A DNA stretch of 64,000 bases from Rikenellaceae bacterium (GCA_022766385.1 JALEPJ010000009.1:1-64000); one strand, 5' to 3'; positions 17,235-28,800 are shown, counted from the first letter of the stretch. Translations and numbers: made by a program. The notes: generated from the sequence alone by a model not told the origin.

Positions 17235-18251
17235 CTATGATCGCACCCTTGTCATTATGTTCTCCTGTTCCTTGCGCCTGCGGTATAACTGCCATGTATT
17301 GAAGCAGTTATGCCAGATGCTGTAAAAGCCTCCCGCTGTAGAAACTATCGGGTCCATGAAGGTGTAGCCCATCCAGATGGCGAAAACAGTATTCTTTTGC
17401 CCCAGAGCCTGTCCTGCTGATATCCTGCATCCGTAGGCAGAGCCTATGAGTTTGCCGCACAGGAATTGCATCAAGCAACTTAGCAGGGAGGCAACAGCTA
17501 TACCCAGCAGCACAGAGGCTGCATTTTTAATGTGTACGATGGAACGGGTGCTCATAACAAGCGCAAGGCTCAGACTCACTGCCCATATGTGAAAAGAGAG
17601 ATCAGAACGTTGCAGCAGTTTTGAGTGCAGTTTTGGAAAGAGATAGCGCACCATCCATGCACAGAGGCAGGGCAATATCAGCAGAGGAAAGACCTTCGCG
17701 AGTATTTTGCAAATCGCGGTGCTGAATGAGAGGCCGCCCGTAGGATATATGAGCGGAATGAAAACTGGCACGATAATCGACACCAGCAAGTTGATAATGA
17801 TGGTATAAGTCATTACGCCGGCCATATTGCCCCCGAGTTTTCCGGTAACAACAGCACAGGCTGTCGCAGTAGGGCATATTATGCAAAGCATAGTTGCTTC
17901 AATGGGAATGCGCTGCGAGAGTACCGAACGGGCAAAATTGCAGTCCGAATGCATAGCCCAAAAAATGAGTAGGGATAGGGCAATGTACCAAATTCCCTGA
18001 AAGAGCAAAAGCCACAAATGCCATTTGTGCGGTTTCATCTGGGAAGGCTCAATCTTGCAGAAACTCAAGAAGAGCATCGTAAAGAGCAGCAGGGGTTGAA
18101 TAATCTTGACTGCAGTCTCCAAGTATGGCCCAGCCGGATGTAAAAATTCCAAACTGTTGTAAATCAGATAAATGCCAGCTCCTGCAAGCATTCCGATTAT
18201 CAGCATCCAGTCATTGATGAATTTTTTGAATGTATATTTGTAGCTGGACAT
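17235..18251 (-). CDS. BASS-family (bile acid:sodium symporter-like) transporter
   Basis: The protein of 338 residues has about nine or ten hydrophobic segments. The conserved parts of the SBF/BASS fold are visible: ICPTATACAVVTGKLGG (residues 123-139) and ISAGQALGQKNTVFAIWMGYTFMDP near residue 290. BASS proteins use sodium to import organic anions such as bile acids, pantoate or 2-keto acids. Here it lies between a small lipoprotein gene and an SGNH hydrolase gene in one operon, so the solute may be the product of the esterase; this is inference. Confidence 0.72.
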   Translation of the reverse strand: MSSYKYTFKKFINDWMLIIGMLAGAGIYLIYNSLEFLHPAGPYLETAVKIIQPLLLFTMLFLSFCKIEPSQMKPHKWHLWLLLFQGIWYIALSLLIFWAMHSDCNFARSVLSQRIPIEATMLCIICPTATACAVVTGKLGGNMAGVMTYTIIINLLVSIIVPVFIPLIYPTGGLSFSTAICKILAKVFPLLILPCLCAWMVRYLFPKLHSKLLQRSDLSFHIWAVSLSLALVMSTRSIVHIKNAASVLLGIAVASLLSCLMQFLCGKLIGSAYGCRISAGQALGQKNTVFAIWMGYTFMDPIVSTAGGFYSIWHNCFNTWQLYRRRKEQENIMTRVRS

Positions 18252-18269
18252 TTTCCGGGTGAAGTCTTA

Positions 18270-18671
18270 TTATCTGGCGAGCTGGACGGCAGAGGCAATA
18301 GGTGTCCAATCACCCCACCAATCTTCTGTCCCGTTCTGTACATGCGTGCTGGCTTCAACTGTGATCGACTTTGGATAATTGTCAAAGTTGGAAGGTATGT
18401 TGACGCGGTAGATGTCGTTTCCATCGTAAGAGAAGTTCTCGCTTCCAACCACTTTGCCATCAATTATTGTCCTGCACTCCCATTCGTAATAGAATGTTGA
18501 CTTGGTCATATAGAACTCATACTTGTATTTGACGAGATATGTTCCGCCTTCGCTAGGGATGACGGCGGGGAGATTGTCAGGACCGAAGACTGGTTCATAG
18601 TACGTGGTGCTGCAGCCGGAAATACAAATGAGCATTAATGCTGTTAAGGCAGCTATCAGGAGTCTTTTCAT
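18270..18671 (-). CDS. Small lipoprotein, beta-rich, unknown function
   Basis: From 18671 the protein has 133 residues with a lipobox (LICISGC). The mature part contains PSEGGTYLVKYKYEF, similar in style to BACON/Ig-like folds in Bacteroidota lipoproteins, and several Trp and Tyr residues. No family is recognised with confidence. An ATG at 18698 in the same frame overlaps the predicted -7 box, so 18671 is preferred. First gene of the operon with the BASS transporter and SGNH hydrolase. Confidence 0.6.
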   Translation of the reverse strand: MKRLLIAALTALMLICISGCSTTYYEPVFGPDNLPAVIPSEGGTYLVKYKYEFYMTKSTFYYEWECRTIIDGKVVGSENFSYDGNDIYRVNIPSNFDNYPKSITVEASTHVQNGTEDWWGDWTPIASAVQLAR

Positions 18672-18695
18672 GATAATCGTTGGTTTATTCATCTG

Positions 18696-18712
18696 CAAAT
18701 ATACTATATTTG
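18696..18712. promoter_or_regulatory. Back-to-back -7 elements of a divergent promoter
   Basis: CAAATATA-C-TATATTTG is a perfect palindrome: TATATTTG on the minus strand (18696-18703) for the lipoprotein operon and TATATTTG on the plus strand (18705-18712) for dtd. Both match TAnnTTTG. Confidence 0.45.
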
Positions 18713-18797
18713 TGTCAATATATGTAACGTTATTCTTACTATACTGCTTCTCCTGCCCGGAACTGAACTCGGGGCACAGATGAAATAATAATAGATT

Positions 18798-19250
18798 ATG
18801 AGACTAGTAATTCAGAGAGTCAGTCACGCCTCGGTAAGCGTGGACGGAAAGAAAGTTTCTTCGATAGGAAAGGGCTTGTTGATATTGGTTGGGGTAGAGA
18901 AAGGAGATACCGAAGACGATGCCAAATGGCTCGCCTCCAAGACTGCCGGAATGAGAATCTTTGGTGACGCCGGGGGAGTAATGAATTGTAGTGTAGTGGA
19001 CGTTGACGGAGAACTGCTCGCCATATCCCAATTCACTTTGACTGCTTCTACCAGAAAAGGAAACAGACCTTCATACATCAGGGCTGCCGGTCATGAGCTG
19101 GCTATACCTCTTTATGAGAAATACTGTTCGCTCCTTGAGGAGTCTGCTGGCCGCCAAGTGTTGAAAGGCATTTTCGGCGCTGATATGAAGGTAAGCTTGC
19201 TGAATGACGGTCCAGTAACCATCATCATCGACTCACGAATAAAGGAGTGA
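18798..19250 (+). CDS. dtd: D-aminoacyl-tRNA deacylase
   Basis: The protein of 150 residues is full length for DTD. It starts MRLVIQRVSHASVSVDG and carries the active-site motif SQFTL (residues 77-81) and the cross-subunit motif NDGPVT near the C-terminus. The homodimer hydrolyses D-aminoacyl-tRNA (for example D-Tyr-tRNA) in the cytoplasm, recycling tRNA. It is monocistronic and convergent with purA. Confidence 0.95.
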   Translation: MRLVIQRVSHASVSVDGKKVSSIGKGLLILVGVEKGDTEDDAKWLASKTAGMRIFGDAGGVMNCSVVDVDGELLAISQFTLTASTRKGNRPSYIRAAGHELAIPLYEKYCSLLEESAGRQVLKGIFGADMKVSLLNDGPVTIIIDSRIKE

Positions 19251-19260
19251 GCCGATGATG
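19223..19260. terminator. Hairpin at the dtd-purA junction
   Basis: CATCATCG (19223-19230) with CTCAC (19232-19236) pairs with GTGAG (19247-19251) and CGATGATG (19253-19260), one mismatch, ten-base loop. It overlaps the end of dtd and could serve both convergent genes, though no U tract follows. Confidence 0.45.
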
Positions 19261-19278
19261 CGGTAAAACAACATAGGA

Positions 19279-20553
19279 CTAAAGAGACCTGAAGATGGTC
19301 GCGTCTCTGTCAGGACCTACTGAAACGGTAGAAACCGGTACTCCTGTCTCATGCTCAATGAAACTGATATAGTCCTTGAGCTCCTGAGGAAGGGCATCGT
19401 AGTCTCGAATGTCGTTGATGTCGCACTTCCATCCCTTGAATTCCTTGTAAACAGGTTCAATTTCTGTGTCGCAAGCCTCGTATGGGAACCAGTCTATGAT
19501 TTTTCCGTTTACCTTGTAGCCTACAGCCACCTTGATGGTATCGAAATCATTCATTACGTCAGCCTTCATCATAATGAGGGAAGTGGCTCCGTTCATCATA
19601 ACTGTGTACTTCAGTGCCACGAGGTCAAGCCATCCGCAGCGACGTGGACGGCCTGTAGTAGCACCGAATTCGTGGCCGACCTGACGGAGTTTCTCACCGG
19701 TTTCATCGAAAAGCTCGGTAGGGAATGGACCGCTGCCCACGCGGGTACAGTATGCTTTGAAAATGCCATAAACCTGTCCTATTCTTGAAGGAGCGACACC
19801 CAGTCCAGTACATGCTCCTGCACACAGGGTGTTGGATGAGGTGACGAAAGGATAGGTCCCGAAGTCGATATCAAGGAGTGAACCCTGTGCTCCCTCGGCG
19901 AGGATGGCTGTATCCTTCTTGAGGAAGTCATTGACTACCACTTCATTATCTATGAACTCAAAGTCAGAGAGTTTCTTAACACATTCCATCCATTTCCGCT
20001 CGTACTCGGAGAACTCGGCTTCATAATCAAGGGCCTTCAAGCTCTTGAGATGCTGTCCCTTCAGGGTGTTGTACTTGGCTTCGAAATCTGCCGACTTGAT
20101 ATCTCCTACACGGAGTCCGGAGCGGGCAATCTTGTCAGTATAGGCAGGACCTATGCCCTTGAGAGTGGAACCAATTTTGGACTTCCCTTTGGCAGCTTCA
20201 TTTGCGGCATCGAGAGCCCTGTGAGTAGGGAGGATGAGATTGGCTCTTTTTGCTATTCTGAGTCGGGAAGCCACATCGACACCCTTGGCCTCGATAGCTG
20301 AAATTTCTTCCATAAGGATGACAGGGTCAATGACAACGCCGTTGCCGATGATATTCACCGTACCCTCGCGGAATATGCCTGACGGAACTGTGTGAAGCAC
20401 AAAACTGTCACCTGCAAAATGGATAGAGTGACCTGCATTCGGGCCGCCCTGGAAACGGGCAACCACATCATAGCCGGGAGTAAGTACGTCAACGACCTTA
20501 CCTTTACCCTCGTCTCCCCATTGGAGACCGAGCACTACATCAACTTTCTTCAT
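19279..20553 (-). CDS. purA: Adenylosuccinate synthetase
   Basis: The protein of 424 residues has the P-loop GLQWGDEGKGKVVD at residues 8-21, GGPNAGH and GVVIDP, and the C-terminal SVGPDRDATI. It joins IMP and aspartate with GTP hydrolysis to give adenylosuccinate, the first AMP-specific step. It follows the pur operon but has its own predicted promoter in the 52-base gap after purB. Confidence 0.97.
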   Translation of the reverse strand: MKKVDVVLGLQWGDEGKGKVVDVLTPGYDVVARFQGGPNAGHSIHFAGDSFVLHTVPSGIFREGTVNIIGNGVVIDPVILMEEISAIEAKGVDVASRLRIAKRANLILPTHRALDAANEAAKGKSKIGSTLKGIGPAYTDKIARSGLRVGDIKSADFEAKYNTLKGQHLKSLKALDYEAEFSEYERKWMECVKKLSDFEFIDNEVVVNDFLKKDTAILAEGAQGSLLDIDFGTYPFVTSSNTLCAGACTGLGVAPSRIGQVYGIFKAYCTRVGSGPFPTELFDETGEKLRQVGHEFGATTGRPRRCGWLDLVALKYTVMMNGATSLIMMKADVMNDFDTIKVAVGYKVNGKIIDWFPYEACDTEIEPVYKEFKGWKCDINDIRDYDALPQELKDYISFIEHETGVPVSTVSVGPDRDATIFRSL

Positions 20554-20569
20554 ATAATCAAATCAGTTA

Positions 20570-20600
20570 ATGCAACGTTTTTCCGTTGCATACAAATTTA
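20570..20600 (-). promoter_or_regulatory. purA promoter with overlapping palindrome
   Basis: The minus strand has TAAATTTG at 20593-20600 (exact -7 match). Just downstream, ATGCAACG (20570-20577) and CGTTGCAT (20584-20591) form a perfect 8-base dyad around the predicted transcription start. It could be an operator or a hairpin ending purB transcription. Confidence 0.45.
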
Positions 20601-20605
20601 ATGAT

Positions 20606-21904
20606 TTATTCTGTTATTCCTACGCGTTTGAAGATGTAATCTACATTCTTGAAATAGTATTCAAGGGTGAAGCAGGCACTTAGTTCTTCCTCGCTGAGCA
20701 GGCCCATAACCTTTTCACTATCTTTGAGCAGGGTCTGGTAGTCGAGTCCTTCGCTCCAGGCTTTCATAGCCACAGGCTGTACAGTGTCGTATGCTTCTTC
20801 GCGGGCAAGTCCCTTTCCAATAAGAGCATTCATCACTCGTTGCGCGAAGATTACGCCATTGGTCTTGTAGATATTCTTGAGCATATTCTCAGGATATACA
20901 GTGAGGTTCTCAAGTATGCCCTTGAAGCGACAGAGCATATAGTCGAGCAGTTCAGTCGCGTCCGGCAGCATAATTCGTTCGGTAGAAGAGTGGGAAATAT
21001 CCCTCTCATACCACAAAGCAACGTTTTCGCAGGCAGCTGACATATAGCCGCGCATTACTCTCGCACAACCGCAGATGTTCTCGGAGCTGATAGGATTGCG
21101 CTTGTGTGGCATTGCGCTGGATCCCTTCTGTCCCTTGCGGAAGGCTTCCTCCGCTTCGCGGACTTCCGTTCTTTGTGCATTTCTCACTTCAGTTGCCATT
21201 TGCTCAAGAGTTGAGGCAATGACAGCGAGGGTCGCCATATAGTACGCGTGACGGTCACGCTGAAGTACCTGGGTGCTGATGTCAGCACTGCCTATTCCAA
21301 GATGCTCGCATACATAATCCTGGATGAATGGCGGGATATTGGCGAAATTGCCCACGGCTCCGCTCATTTTTCCGCACTCAACTCCCTTGGCTGCATACTT
21401 GAAACGCTCAATATTGCGCTTCATCTCTTCATACCAGAGGGCCCATTTGAGACCGTATGAGGTGATGTCAGCGTGTATTCCGTGGGTACGGCCGATGCAC
21501 GGAGTGCCCTTGAACTCGAGAGCCCTCTTCTTTAGAACCGTGAGGAACTCTTCCATATCCTTGAGAAGGATTTCGTCAGCCTGTTTGAGCAAATAGCCGT
21601 TCGCTGTATCTACGACATCGGTGGAAGTGAGTCCGTAATGAACCCATTTGCGCTCTTCACCTAAAGTTTCACTGACGGCGCGGGTGAAGGCTACTACATC
21701 GTGACGGGTCTGCTCCTCGATTTCGTAAATTCTGTCAATGTTGAAACTGGCTTTCTCCCATAGTTTCTTTACATCCTCCTCCGGAACGATGCCCAGTTTG
21801 CTCCAGGCTTCGCTTGCATAAAGCTCAACTTTCAGGTATGCATCGAACTTGTTCTGTTCTGTCCAAATGGCCCTCATACAGGGGCGTGAGTATCTTTCTA
21901 TCAT
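20606..21904 (-). CDS. purB: Adenylosuccinate lyase
   Basis: From 21904 the protein has 432 residues. The fumarase/aspartase superfamily signature [12 protein letters not shown] lies near residues 260-275, with the catalytic Ser in that flexible loop and His in GRTHGIHAD. It splits SAICAR and adenylosuccinate, releasing fumarate, and so acts twice in purine synthesis. The frame extends to 21979, inside purH, but the family N-terminus [14 protein letters not shown] fits 21904, 13 bases after purH. Confidence 0.96.
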   Translation of the reverse strand: MIERYSRPCMRAIWTEQNKFDAYLKVELYASEAWSKLGIVPEEDVKKLWEKASFNIDRIYEIEEQTRHDVVAFTRAVSETLGEERKWVHYGLTSTDVVDTANGYLLKQADEILLKDMEEFLTVLKKRALEFKGTPCIGRTHGIHADITSYGLKWALWYEEMKRNIERFKYAAKGVECGKMSGAVGNFANIPPFIQDYVCEHLGIGSADISTQVLQRDRHAYYMATLAVIASTLEQMATEVRNAQRTEVREAEEAFRKGQKGSSAMPHKRNPISSENICGCARVMRGYMSAACENVALWYERDISHSSTERIMLPDATELLDYMLCRFKGILENLTVYPENMLKNIYKTNGVIFAQRVMNALIGKGLAREEAYDTVQPVAMKAWSEGLDYQTLLKDSEKVMGLLSEEELSACFTLEYYFKNVDYIFKRVGITE

Positions 21905-21917
21905 AAGTCTTTGATAA

Positions 21918-23474
21918 TCAATGCTTGAAGTGTCTTTCACCGGTAAAGAGCATAGTGATGCCATATTTGTTGGCTGCATCTATGCTTTCCTGGTCGCGTA
22001 CGCTGCCTCCAGGTTGTACAATGGCTTTGATGCCATACTGGGCTGCGGAATCAACACTGTCTCCGAACGGGAAGAAGGCATCCGAACCCATAACGAGGCC
22101 CTCCTTCCTGATGTCTTTGCCGGCAGCAGCCAGTGTAGCCTCAGCCTGCTTGAGGGCAATGTTGGCTGATCCCACGCGGTTCATCTGGCCAGCACCTACT
22201 CCGAGAGTCATTCCGTCCTTTACGACAACGATAGCGTTGGATTTGATGTGCTTTACGATTCTCCAGGCGAAGTCCATATCTATAAGCTGAGCCTCAGTGG
22301 GCTTGGTTTCGGTGACGCACATATCTGCTGTAGGAGTTACAATGTTTATATCCTGCTCCTGGACAAGCATACCTCCGTTAATGCTGACATACTGGGTCTG
22401 AGCTTTGTTGTCCCTGGTCATATCCACTTTCAGGAGACGGAGATTCTTCTTTGTACAGAGAACTTCAAGTGCTCCTTCCGAGAATGACGGGGCCATAATG
22501 ATTTCAAGGAAGACCGGTTTCATCAGCTCTGCAACTTCGCGAGTGAGTTCACGGTTGACAGCAACTATGCCTCCGAAGATGCTGACTTTGTCAGCCTCGT
22601 AGGTTTTCTCCCAGGCCTCCTTGATGTCTGCTCCTATAGCGGCACCACAAGGATTCATGTGCTTGAGACCGACACAGAAAGGAACATCGAACTCGCGAAC
22701 TATGTTCAGCGCAGCATTTGCATCCTGAATATTGTTGTATGAGAGTTCCTTGCCGTTGAGCTGTTCAGCTGTCGCCAAAGAGAAAGATACAGGCTTGAGC
22801 GCAGAATAGAACTTGGCTGACTGATGAGGGTTTTCGCCGTAGCGGAGTGTCTGCTTGAGGTCATACTCGAGGAAAAGTTTCTCGTTAAGGCCTGCTTTTT
22901 CACGCATCCAGGAAGCAATCATCATATCATACTCCGCAGTGTGGGTGTATGCCTTGGCTGAGAGTTGAAGGCGTGTTTCGCGGCTGGTATCTCCGTTAGC
23001 CTCAAGTTCCTTGATGACGGTATCGTAGTCCTCCGGGTTGACGACAATAACGACTGATTCCCAGTTCTTGGCAGCAGAACGTACCATTGAAGGCCCGCCT
23101 ATGTCAATGTGCTCGATTGCATCTTCCATTGTAACGTCGGGCTTGGCAATCGTGGCAGCGAATGGATAGAGATTGACGCAAACGAGGTCGATGTACTCTA
23201 TTCCGTTCTCTTTGAGCTGCTGACGGTGGCTTTCGAGATCGCGTCGGCCGAGGAGGCCTCCGTGAACCTTTGGATGGAGGGTCTTAACACGTCCGTCGCA
23301 GATTTCGGGGAATCCTGTTATCTCGCTGATTCCAATAGTCTTGACTCCATTGCTTTCAAGGAGTTTCTGAGTTCCCCCAGTGGCAATTATCTCCCAACCG
23401 AGGTTTACGAGCTTCGAGGCGAACTCAACTACGCCTGTCTTGTCGCTCACACTGAACAATGCTCTTCTGGCCAT
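21918..23474 (-). CDS. purH: Bifunctional AICAR formyltransferase/IMP cyclohydrolase
   Basis: The 518-residue protein has an MGS-like IMP cyclohydrolase domain at residues 1-150 ([21 protein letters not shown]) and the AICAR transformylase domain at about 200-518, including [11 protein letters not shown] and [12 protein letters not shown]. It performs the last two steps to IMP. Transcribed after purD with a 44-base gap. Confidence 0.97.
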   Translation of the reverse strand: MARRALFSVSDKTGVVEFASKLVNLGWEIIATGGTQKLLESNGVKTIGISEITGFPEICDGRVKTLHPKVHGGLLGRRDLESHRQQLKENGIEYIDLVCVNLYPFAATIAKPDVTMEDAIEHIDIGGPSMVRSAAKNWESVVIVVNPEDYDTVIKELEANGDTSRETRLQLSAKAYTHTAEYDMMIASWMREKAGLNEKLFLEYDLKQTLRYGENPHQSAKFYSALKPVSFSLATAEQLNGKELSYNNIQDANAALNIVREFDVPFCVGLKHMNPCGAAIGADIKEAWEKTYEADKVSIFGGIVAVNRELTREVAELMKPVFLEIIMAPSFSEGALEVLCTKKNLRLLKVDMTRDNKAQTQYVSINGGMLVQEQDINIVTPTADMCVTETKPTEAQLIDMDFAWRIVKHIKSNAIVVVKDGMTLGVGAGQMNRVGSANIALKQAEATLAAAGKDIRKEGLVMGSDAFFPFGDSVDSAAQYGIKAIVQPGGSVRDQESIDAANKYGITMLFTGERHFKH

Positions 23475-23518
23475 TTATCTTGATTCTTTATTGTTTATCC
23501 TTATTATGTAGATTCATA

Positions 23519-24769
23519 CTATTTGACCTGCCAGCCGATGTCGCTGCGGTGGAATAGATTATCGCAATGGACTTTGCCTGCGGCAATGTTGGCCTTTGCC
23601 CTTGCCTCGACCACATCCGCGCCCTTGCACACCACCATCATCACGCGGCCTCCGGCAGTTTTGTATCCTGCTCCGTCAGCAGCCGTTCCCATATGATAGA
23701 TATGAGCGTCAATATCGCTGTCAATGACGATAGGGAAGCCTTTATCATAGGAGCCGGGATAACCCTTGGAAGCGAGTACGATTCCCAGTATGGCATCATT
23801 GCTCCACTCAAGAGGGTTTTCAGGTTCATTTCCTTCGGCAATTGCGCTGAAGATATCGTAGATGTCGCTCTGCATCAGAGGCAACACCACTTCAGTCTCA
23901 GGATCTCCGAAACGGGCGTTGAACTCTATCACCTTCACTCCGCCCTTGGTCTTCATCAGACCGCCATAGAGCACTCCGCTGAGAGGGCATCCCTCACTGA
24001 CCATAGCATCGGCTGTCTTCTGAAGCACTTCTTTGAGCGTAAAATGGATGTCCTCCTCAGTAATGAAAGGCAGGGGAGAGTATGCTCCCATTCCTCCTGT
24101 GTTGGGACCCTTGTCTCCGTCGAAGGCTCTCTTGTGGTCCTGGGCAAGTGGCATAGGATAAACCCTGTTTCCATTGACAAAACACATAAAGGAGAACTCA
24201 GGCCCTTCGAGATAATCCTCGACGACGACCTTGCCCTTTCCGAACCGGTCATCCAGGAGCATATCCTTGAGCGCTTCTTCTGCCTCCTCCCTGTTTTGTG
24301 CAATGATAACGCCCTTTCCTGCAGCAAGACCGTCATATTTGAGCACTGCAGGGAATGAACCGGCATTGACATAGTCAAGAGCCTCATTATAGTCTGAAAA
24401 AGAACGGTATGCTGCTGTAGGCACTCCGTATTTGATCATAATCTCCTTGGCGAACTCCTTGCTGGTCTCAATGCGGGCAGCAGCCTTGGTATGGCCGAAG
24501 ATGCTGAGACCGTTTGCCCTGAAACGATCGGCAATTCCTGCGGCAAGAGCCACTTCCGGGCCCACCACGGTAAGATTGATGTCGTGCTCCTTCGCGAAGG
24601 CAAGAAGCGCTTCGACATCGCTGTCCTTGATAGGAATGCATTCAGCCTGCTTTGCAATACCGGCGTTTCCGGGTGCGCAATATATCTTTCCAACCTGAGG
24701 TGAACGGCTCAGAGCATCCACAATAGCGTGGCATCTTCCGCCTCCTCCCACTACGAGTACTTTCTTCAT
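23519..24769 (-). CDS. purD: Phosphoribosylamine-glycine ligase
   Basis: The 416-residue ATP-grasp enzyme starts VLVVGGGGRCHAIVDALS, where most relatives have GGGGREHA, and contains LKYDGLAAGKGVIIA, DHKRAFDGDKGPNTGGMGAYSP and FNARFGDPETE. It couples phosphoribosylamine and glycine to GAR. The Cys in place of the usual Glu-His start of the loop is a minor oddity. It sits 11 bases after purM. Confidence 0.96.
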   Translation of the reverse strand: MKKVLVVGGGGRCHAIVDALSRSPQVGKIYCAPGNAGIAKQAECIPIKDSDVEALLAFAKEHDINLTVVGPEVALAAGIADRFRANGLSIFGHTKAAARIETSKEFAKEIMIKYGVPTAAYRSFSDYNEALDYVNAGSFPAVLKYDGLAAGKGVIIAQNREEAEEALKDMLLDDRFGKGKVVVEDYLEGPEFSFMCFVNGNRVYPMPLAQDHKRAFDGDKGPNTGGMGAYSPLPFITEEDIHFTLKEVLQKTADAMVSEGCPLSGVLYGGLMKTKGGVKVIEFNARFGDPETEVVLPLMQSDIYDIFSAIAEGNEPENPLEWSNDAILGIVLASKGYPGSYDKGFPIVIDSDIDAHIYHMGTAADGAGYKTAGGRVMMVVCKGADVVEARAKANIAAGKVHCDNLFHRSDIGWQVK

Positions 24770-24780
24770 CTGCCTGATAC

Positions 24781-25809
24781 TTAGTTGATTTCAACCTTGC
24801 CACTGTCAGTAATGGTGCCGATTACACTAGCCTTTTCACCAGTAGCGACGAGGATGTCAATCGCCTTCTGCGCCTCTGAAGCATCGAGAGCGATGACCAT
24901 ACCTATACCCATGTTGAAGATGTTGAACATCTCGCGGTGAGGGATATTTCCATATTTCTCGAGGAAGCGGAATACAGGGAGGATTTCCCAACTACCCTCC
25001 TTGATGTCTATGCCCTGACCTTCGTGAAGTATTCTAGGAATGTTCTCGTCAAAGCCTCCTCCTGTAATGTGAGCCACACCGTGGACGTCGCAGGATCTGA
25101 GGACTTCAAGTACCTGCTTTACGTAAATTCTTGTAGGTGTAATAAGTACGTCGCCTATTCTGCGCTCTCCGAAGAATTCTTCGCAGCTATCTGTATATTT
25201 GAAGCCTGCATCTTCAACTACCTTTCTGACAAGTGAGAAACCGTTTGAATGAACTCCTGAGGAAGCAATTCCGACAAGTACGTCACCAGATTTGACTTTG
25301 CTGCCGTCAATAAGCTTTGATTTCTCTACACAGCCTACGGTGAATCCGGCAATGTCATATTCGCCACCCTCGTACATTCCAGGCATTTCAGCAGTTTCAC
25401 CTCCAACAAGCGCGCAACCTGCCTGACGGCAACCTTCCGCCACTCCTGCTACAATGGCTTCGACCTTTGCCGGCTCATTGTGGCCCACGGCCACGTAATC
25501 GAGGAAAACGAGAGGTTCGGCTCCCTGTGCGAGAACATCGTTCACACACATCGCTACGGCGTCAATGCCGACTGTGTCGTGTTTGTCAAGAGCGAAAGCA
25601 ATCTTGAGTTTGGTGCCGACTCCGTCAGTCCCGCTGACAAGTACCGGCTCCTTGTATCCGAGTGATGCAAGGTCGAACATACCTCCGAATGAACCGATAT
25701 TGCCCATTGAACCTTCGCGCTGGGTGGATGCGACATGTTTTTTGATACGTCTTACAACGTCGTAGCCGGCTTCAAGATTCACTCCGGCTTTTTCATAAGT
25801 CTTAGCCAT
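24781..25809 (-). CDS. purM: Phosphoribosylformylglycinamidine cyclo-ligase (AIR synthase)
   Basis: The 342-residue protein starts [22 protein letters not shown] and has the AIRS-family features [38 protein letters not shown] and [16 protein letters not shown]. It closes the imidazole ring, converting FGAM to AIR with ATP. The family is a homodimer. It follows purL by 25 bases. Confidence 0.97.
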   Translation of the reverse strand: MAKTYEKAGVNLEAGYDVVRRIKKHVASTQREGSMGNIGSFGGMFDLASLGYKEPVLVSGTDGVGTKLKIAFALDKHDTVGIDAVAMCVNDVLAQGAEPLVFLDYVAVGHNEPAKVEAIVAGVAEGCRQAGCALVGGETAEMPGMYEGGEYDIAGFTVGCVEKSKLIDGSKVKSGDVLVGIASSGVHSNGFSLVRKVVEDAGFKYTDSCEEFFGERRIGDVLITPTRIYVKQVLEVLRSCDVHGVAHITGGGFDENIPRILHEGQGIDIKEGSWEILPVFRFLEKYGNIPHREMFNIFNMGIGMVIALDASEAQKAIDILVATGEKASVIGTITDSGKVEIN

Positions 25810-25834
25810 ATGTTGTGATTTTTATTGTCCTATA

Positions 25835-28800
25835 TTATTCTCCCCTGAAATAGCTTACCGCATTCTCAAAAATGGTCTGATAGCGGTTACCTGCTATATT
25901 TCTGAAAAGATTCTGTTCGTAACGCTCGGAGTGTCCCATCTTTCCAAGTATCTGTCCGTCAGGACTTATGATACCCTCGATAGCATAGTTTGAGCCGTTA
26001 GGGTTCAAAGGAGACTCCATGGTAGGAAGTCCAGTCTCAGGGTCCGCATACTGGAAGGCAACCTGTTCGTTTGCAAATAGTTCGGCGGCAAGTTCAGGAC
26101 TTACGGTGAACTTTCCCTCACCGTGACTCATTGCTATACTGTGAAGTTCACCTGTTTTGAAGCTCTTGAGCCAAGGTGATTGATTGGTAGCCACCCTTGT
26201 GCTTACCATCTGTGAGATATGGCGGTTGATGTTGTTCCTGAACAGGGTCGGAGACTGTGCGCAAAGTCTGCCGCTGCGTCCATAAGGAAGGAGGCCGGAT
26301 TTGACGAGGGCCTGGAATCCGTTGCAGATGCCAAGAATGAGTCCTCCGCGGTCAAGCAGAGCATCTATTGCCTTGGCAATGAGCTCGTTGGTAAGGACGC
26401 TGGCAATGAACTTCCCGCTTCCGTCAGGCTCGTCTCCAGAAGAGAAGCCGCCCGAGAGCATAAGAATGTTGGTCTTGTCAATTTCAGCCTTCATCCTGTT
26501 GATGGATTCGAGCACATCTTCAGGGGTCTGGTTGCAGAACACTCCGAGATGAACCTCTGCCCCCGCCTTTCTGAAGGCTTTTGCAGAGTCGTAGTCACAG
26601 TTCGTTCCCGGGAATACAGGTATATATACAAGCGGGCTTTCCACAGCTGTGCCGCTGTACTTCATAGTCTTGACGCTCTTCTTTGCCTTTCCGTCATAAG
26701 GGACGGCGCAGATCTCACTGTCAGGTTCTGCCGTCATTGCAAAGATTCTGTCGTGTCTTCCGAGGTAGGCATGCTCGAGGCTCTCCAGCTCCATTGCATT
26801 GCCATTGACAATTATCATTTTGTCGGCAATGACTTCTCCTACAGGGATGGCGCCATCGATTCCAAGCTCAGCACCTGCTTCAAGGAGTATTGAACCGTAA
26901 CTGTATGAGAAGAGCTCGGATTCGTCGATATTGATGTTGGCGCCAAGGGCATTGCCGAAGGCCATCTTGCATACAGCTTCAGCGAGACCTCCCTCGGTGA
27001 GGGCGAAAGCGGCCTTGACCTTACCGAGCTCGACTGCGTCCTCGATTGCGGCCCAATTCTTCTTAAGCTGGTCAGTATTAGGCATATGATTGGCCAGTGC
27101 CTCATGCTTTACGAGGTAGAGCCTGTCTCCCGGACATTTGAAATCACTGGAGATGACCTTCCCGGCATTGACAGTAGTAATACCGAAAGCGACAAGGGTA
27201 GGAGGCACGCTGATATTTTCGAAGGTGCCGCTCATCGAGTCCTTGCCTCCGATTGAAGGAAGACCGAGTGCAAGCTGCATCTTGAGCGAACCGAGGAGCG
27301 CGCTCATAGGCTTGCCCCAGCTGTGAGGGTCAGAGGTCATACGCTCGAAATACTCCTGATATGAGAATCTCATTCCTTCATAGCGTCCACCGGCGGCAAC
27401 AACCTTGGCACAAGCTTCCACAACTGCGTAAGCGGCTCCGTGATAAGGGCTCCAGCTTGAAATGACAGGATTGAAACCGAAGGCCATCATACTGGCTGTA
27501 TCTGTGTATCCAAAAGTCGGGAGCTTCTGGACTGAAACCTGGGTCTCGCTTGCCTGGCGTTTTCCACCATAAGGCATAAGGACGGTTGAACGTCCGATGG
27601 TGGAGTCAAACATCTCCACGAGGCCCTTCTGTGAGCAGACGTTTGCGCTGCCCATAAGGCTGTGAAATTTGTCGTTAAGATTCTCTCCGGCATATTCCGG
27701 GCAAGGGAAGGCATCCTCTACAGGATTGATTGTTGCCTTTGCATAATGCGTAGCGCCTGCACTGTCAATGAAAGAGCGTGAGAGGTCAGCGACTATCTCG
27801 CCATTGTTGAACATTCTCATTCTTCCGCGGTCAGTGACATCGGCGACGTGTGTTACTTCAATGTTTTCCTCGCGGCAATATGACTCGAACTCAGCCCTGT
27901 CCTTCGCTTCGACCACTACCGACATTCTCTCCTGTGACTCGCTGATGGCAAGCTCGGTGGAGTTGAGGCCGCGGTACTTGACAGGAACTCTGTCGAGGTA
28001 TATATCCAGACCGTCAGTGAGTTCTCCTATGGCTACGCACACACCGCCAGCTCCGAAGTCATTGGATTTCTTGATGAGACGAGTAACTTCAGGACGGCGG
28101 AAGAGTCTCTGTATTTTTCTCTCCTCAGGAGCATTTCCTTTTTGCACCTCGCTGCCACAGGTCTCAAGAGAAGCCTCGGTGTGCTCTTTTGAAGAGCCGG
28201 TGGCACCTCCTATGCCGTCACGTCCGGTACGCCCTCCGAACATAAGGATGACATCTCCCGGGGCAGGGGACTCGCGGCGAACATCCACAGCCTTGACAGC
28301 ACCTACCACAGCCCCGATTTCAAGCCTCTTGGCTGTGTATCCAGGATGATATATTTCCTTGACGAGAGTTGTAGCAAGTCCTACCTGGTTGCCGTAAGAT
28401 GAATAACCGGCAGCAGCCTTCTTTGAGATGACCTTTTGAGGAAGCTTGCCAGGGATAGTCTCAGAAACCTCCTTCCAGATGTCTCCGGCACCGGTTACGC
28501 GCATTGCCTGATATACATAGCTGCGGCCGGAAAGAGGGTCGCGTATTGCACCGCCCAAACAAGTGGCAGCGCCTCCGAAAGGCTCGATTTCAGTAGGGTG
28601 GTTGTGGGTCTCGTTCTTGAACTGGAGCAGCCATTTCTCTATCCTTCCGTCCACATCGACGTCAACATAGATGCTGCAGGCATTGTTTTCCTCACTGACT
28701 TCCATGTCGTTGAGCAGTCCCTTCGATTTGAGGTAACGCGCTCCGATGGTGGCCATATCCATAAGGTTGAGACCTTTCTTCGTACGGCCGAGTTCCTCAC

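Noticed and set aside
18713..18797. Riboswitch or leader peptide before dtd
   Set aside because: No codon cluster, no hairpin with a U tract and no known aptamer pattern seen.
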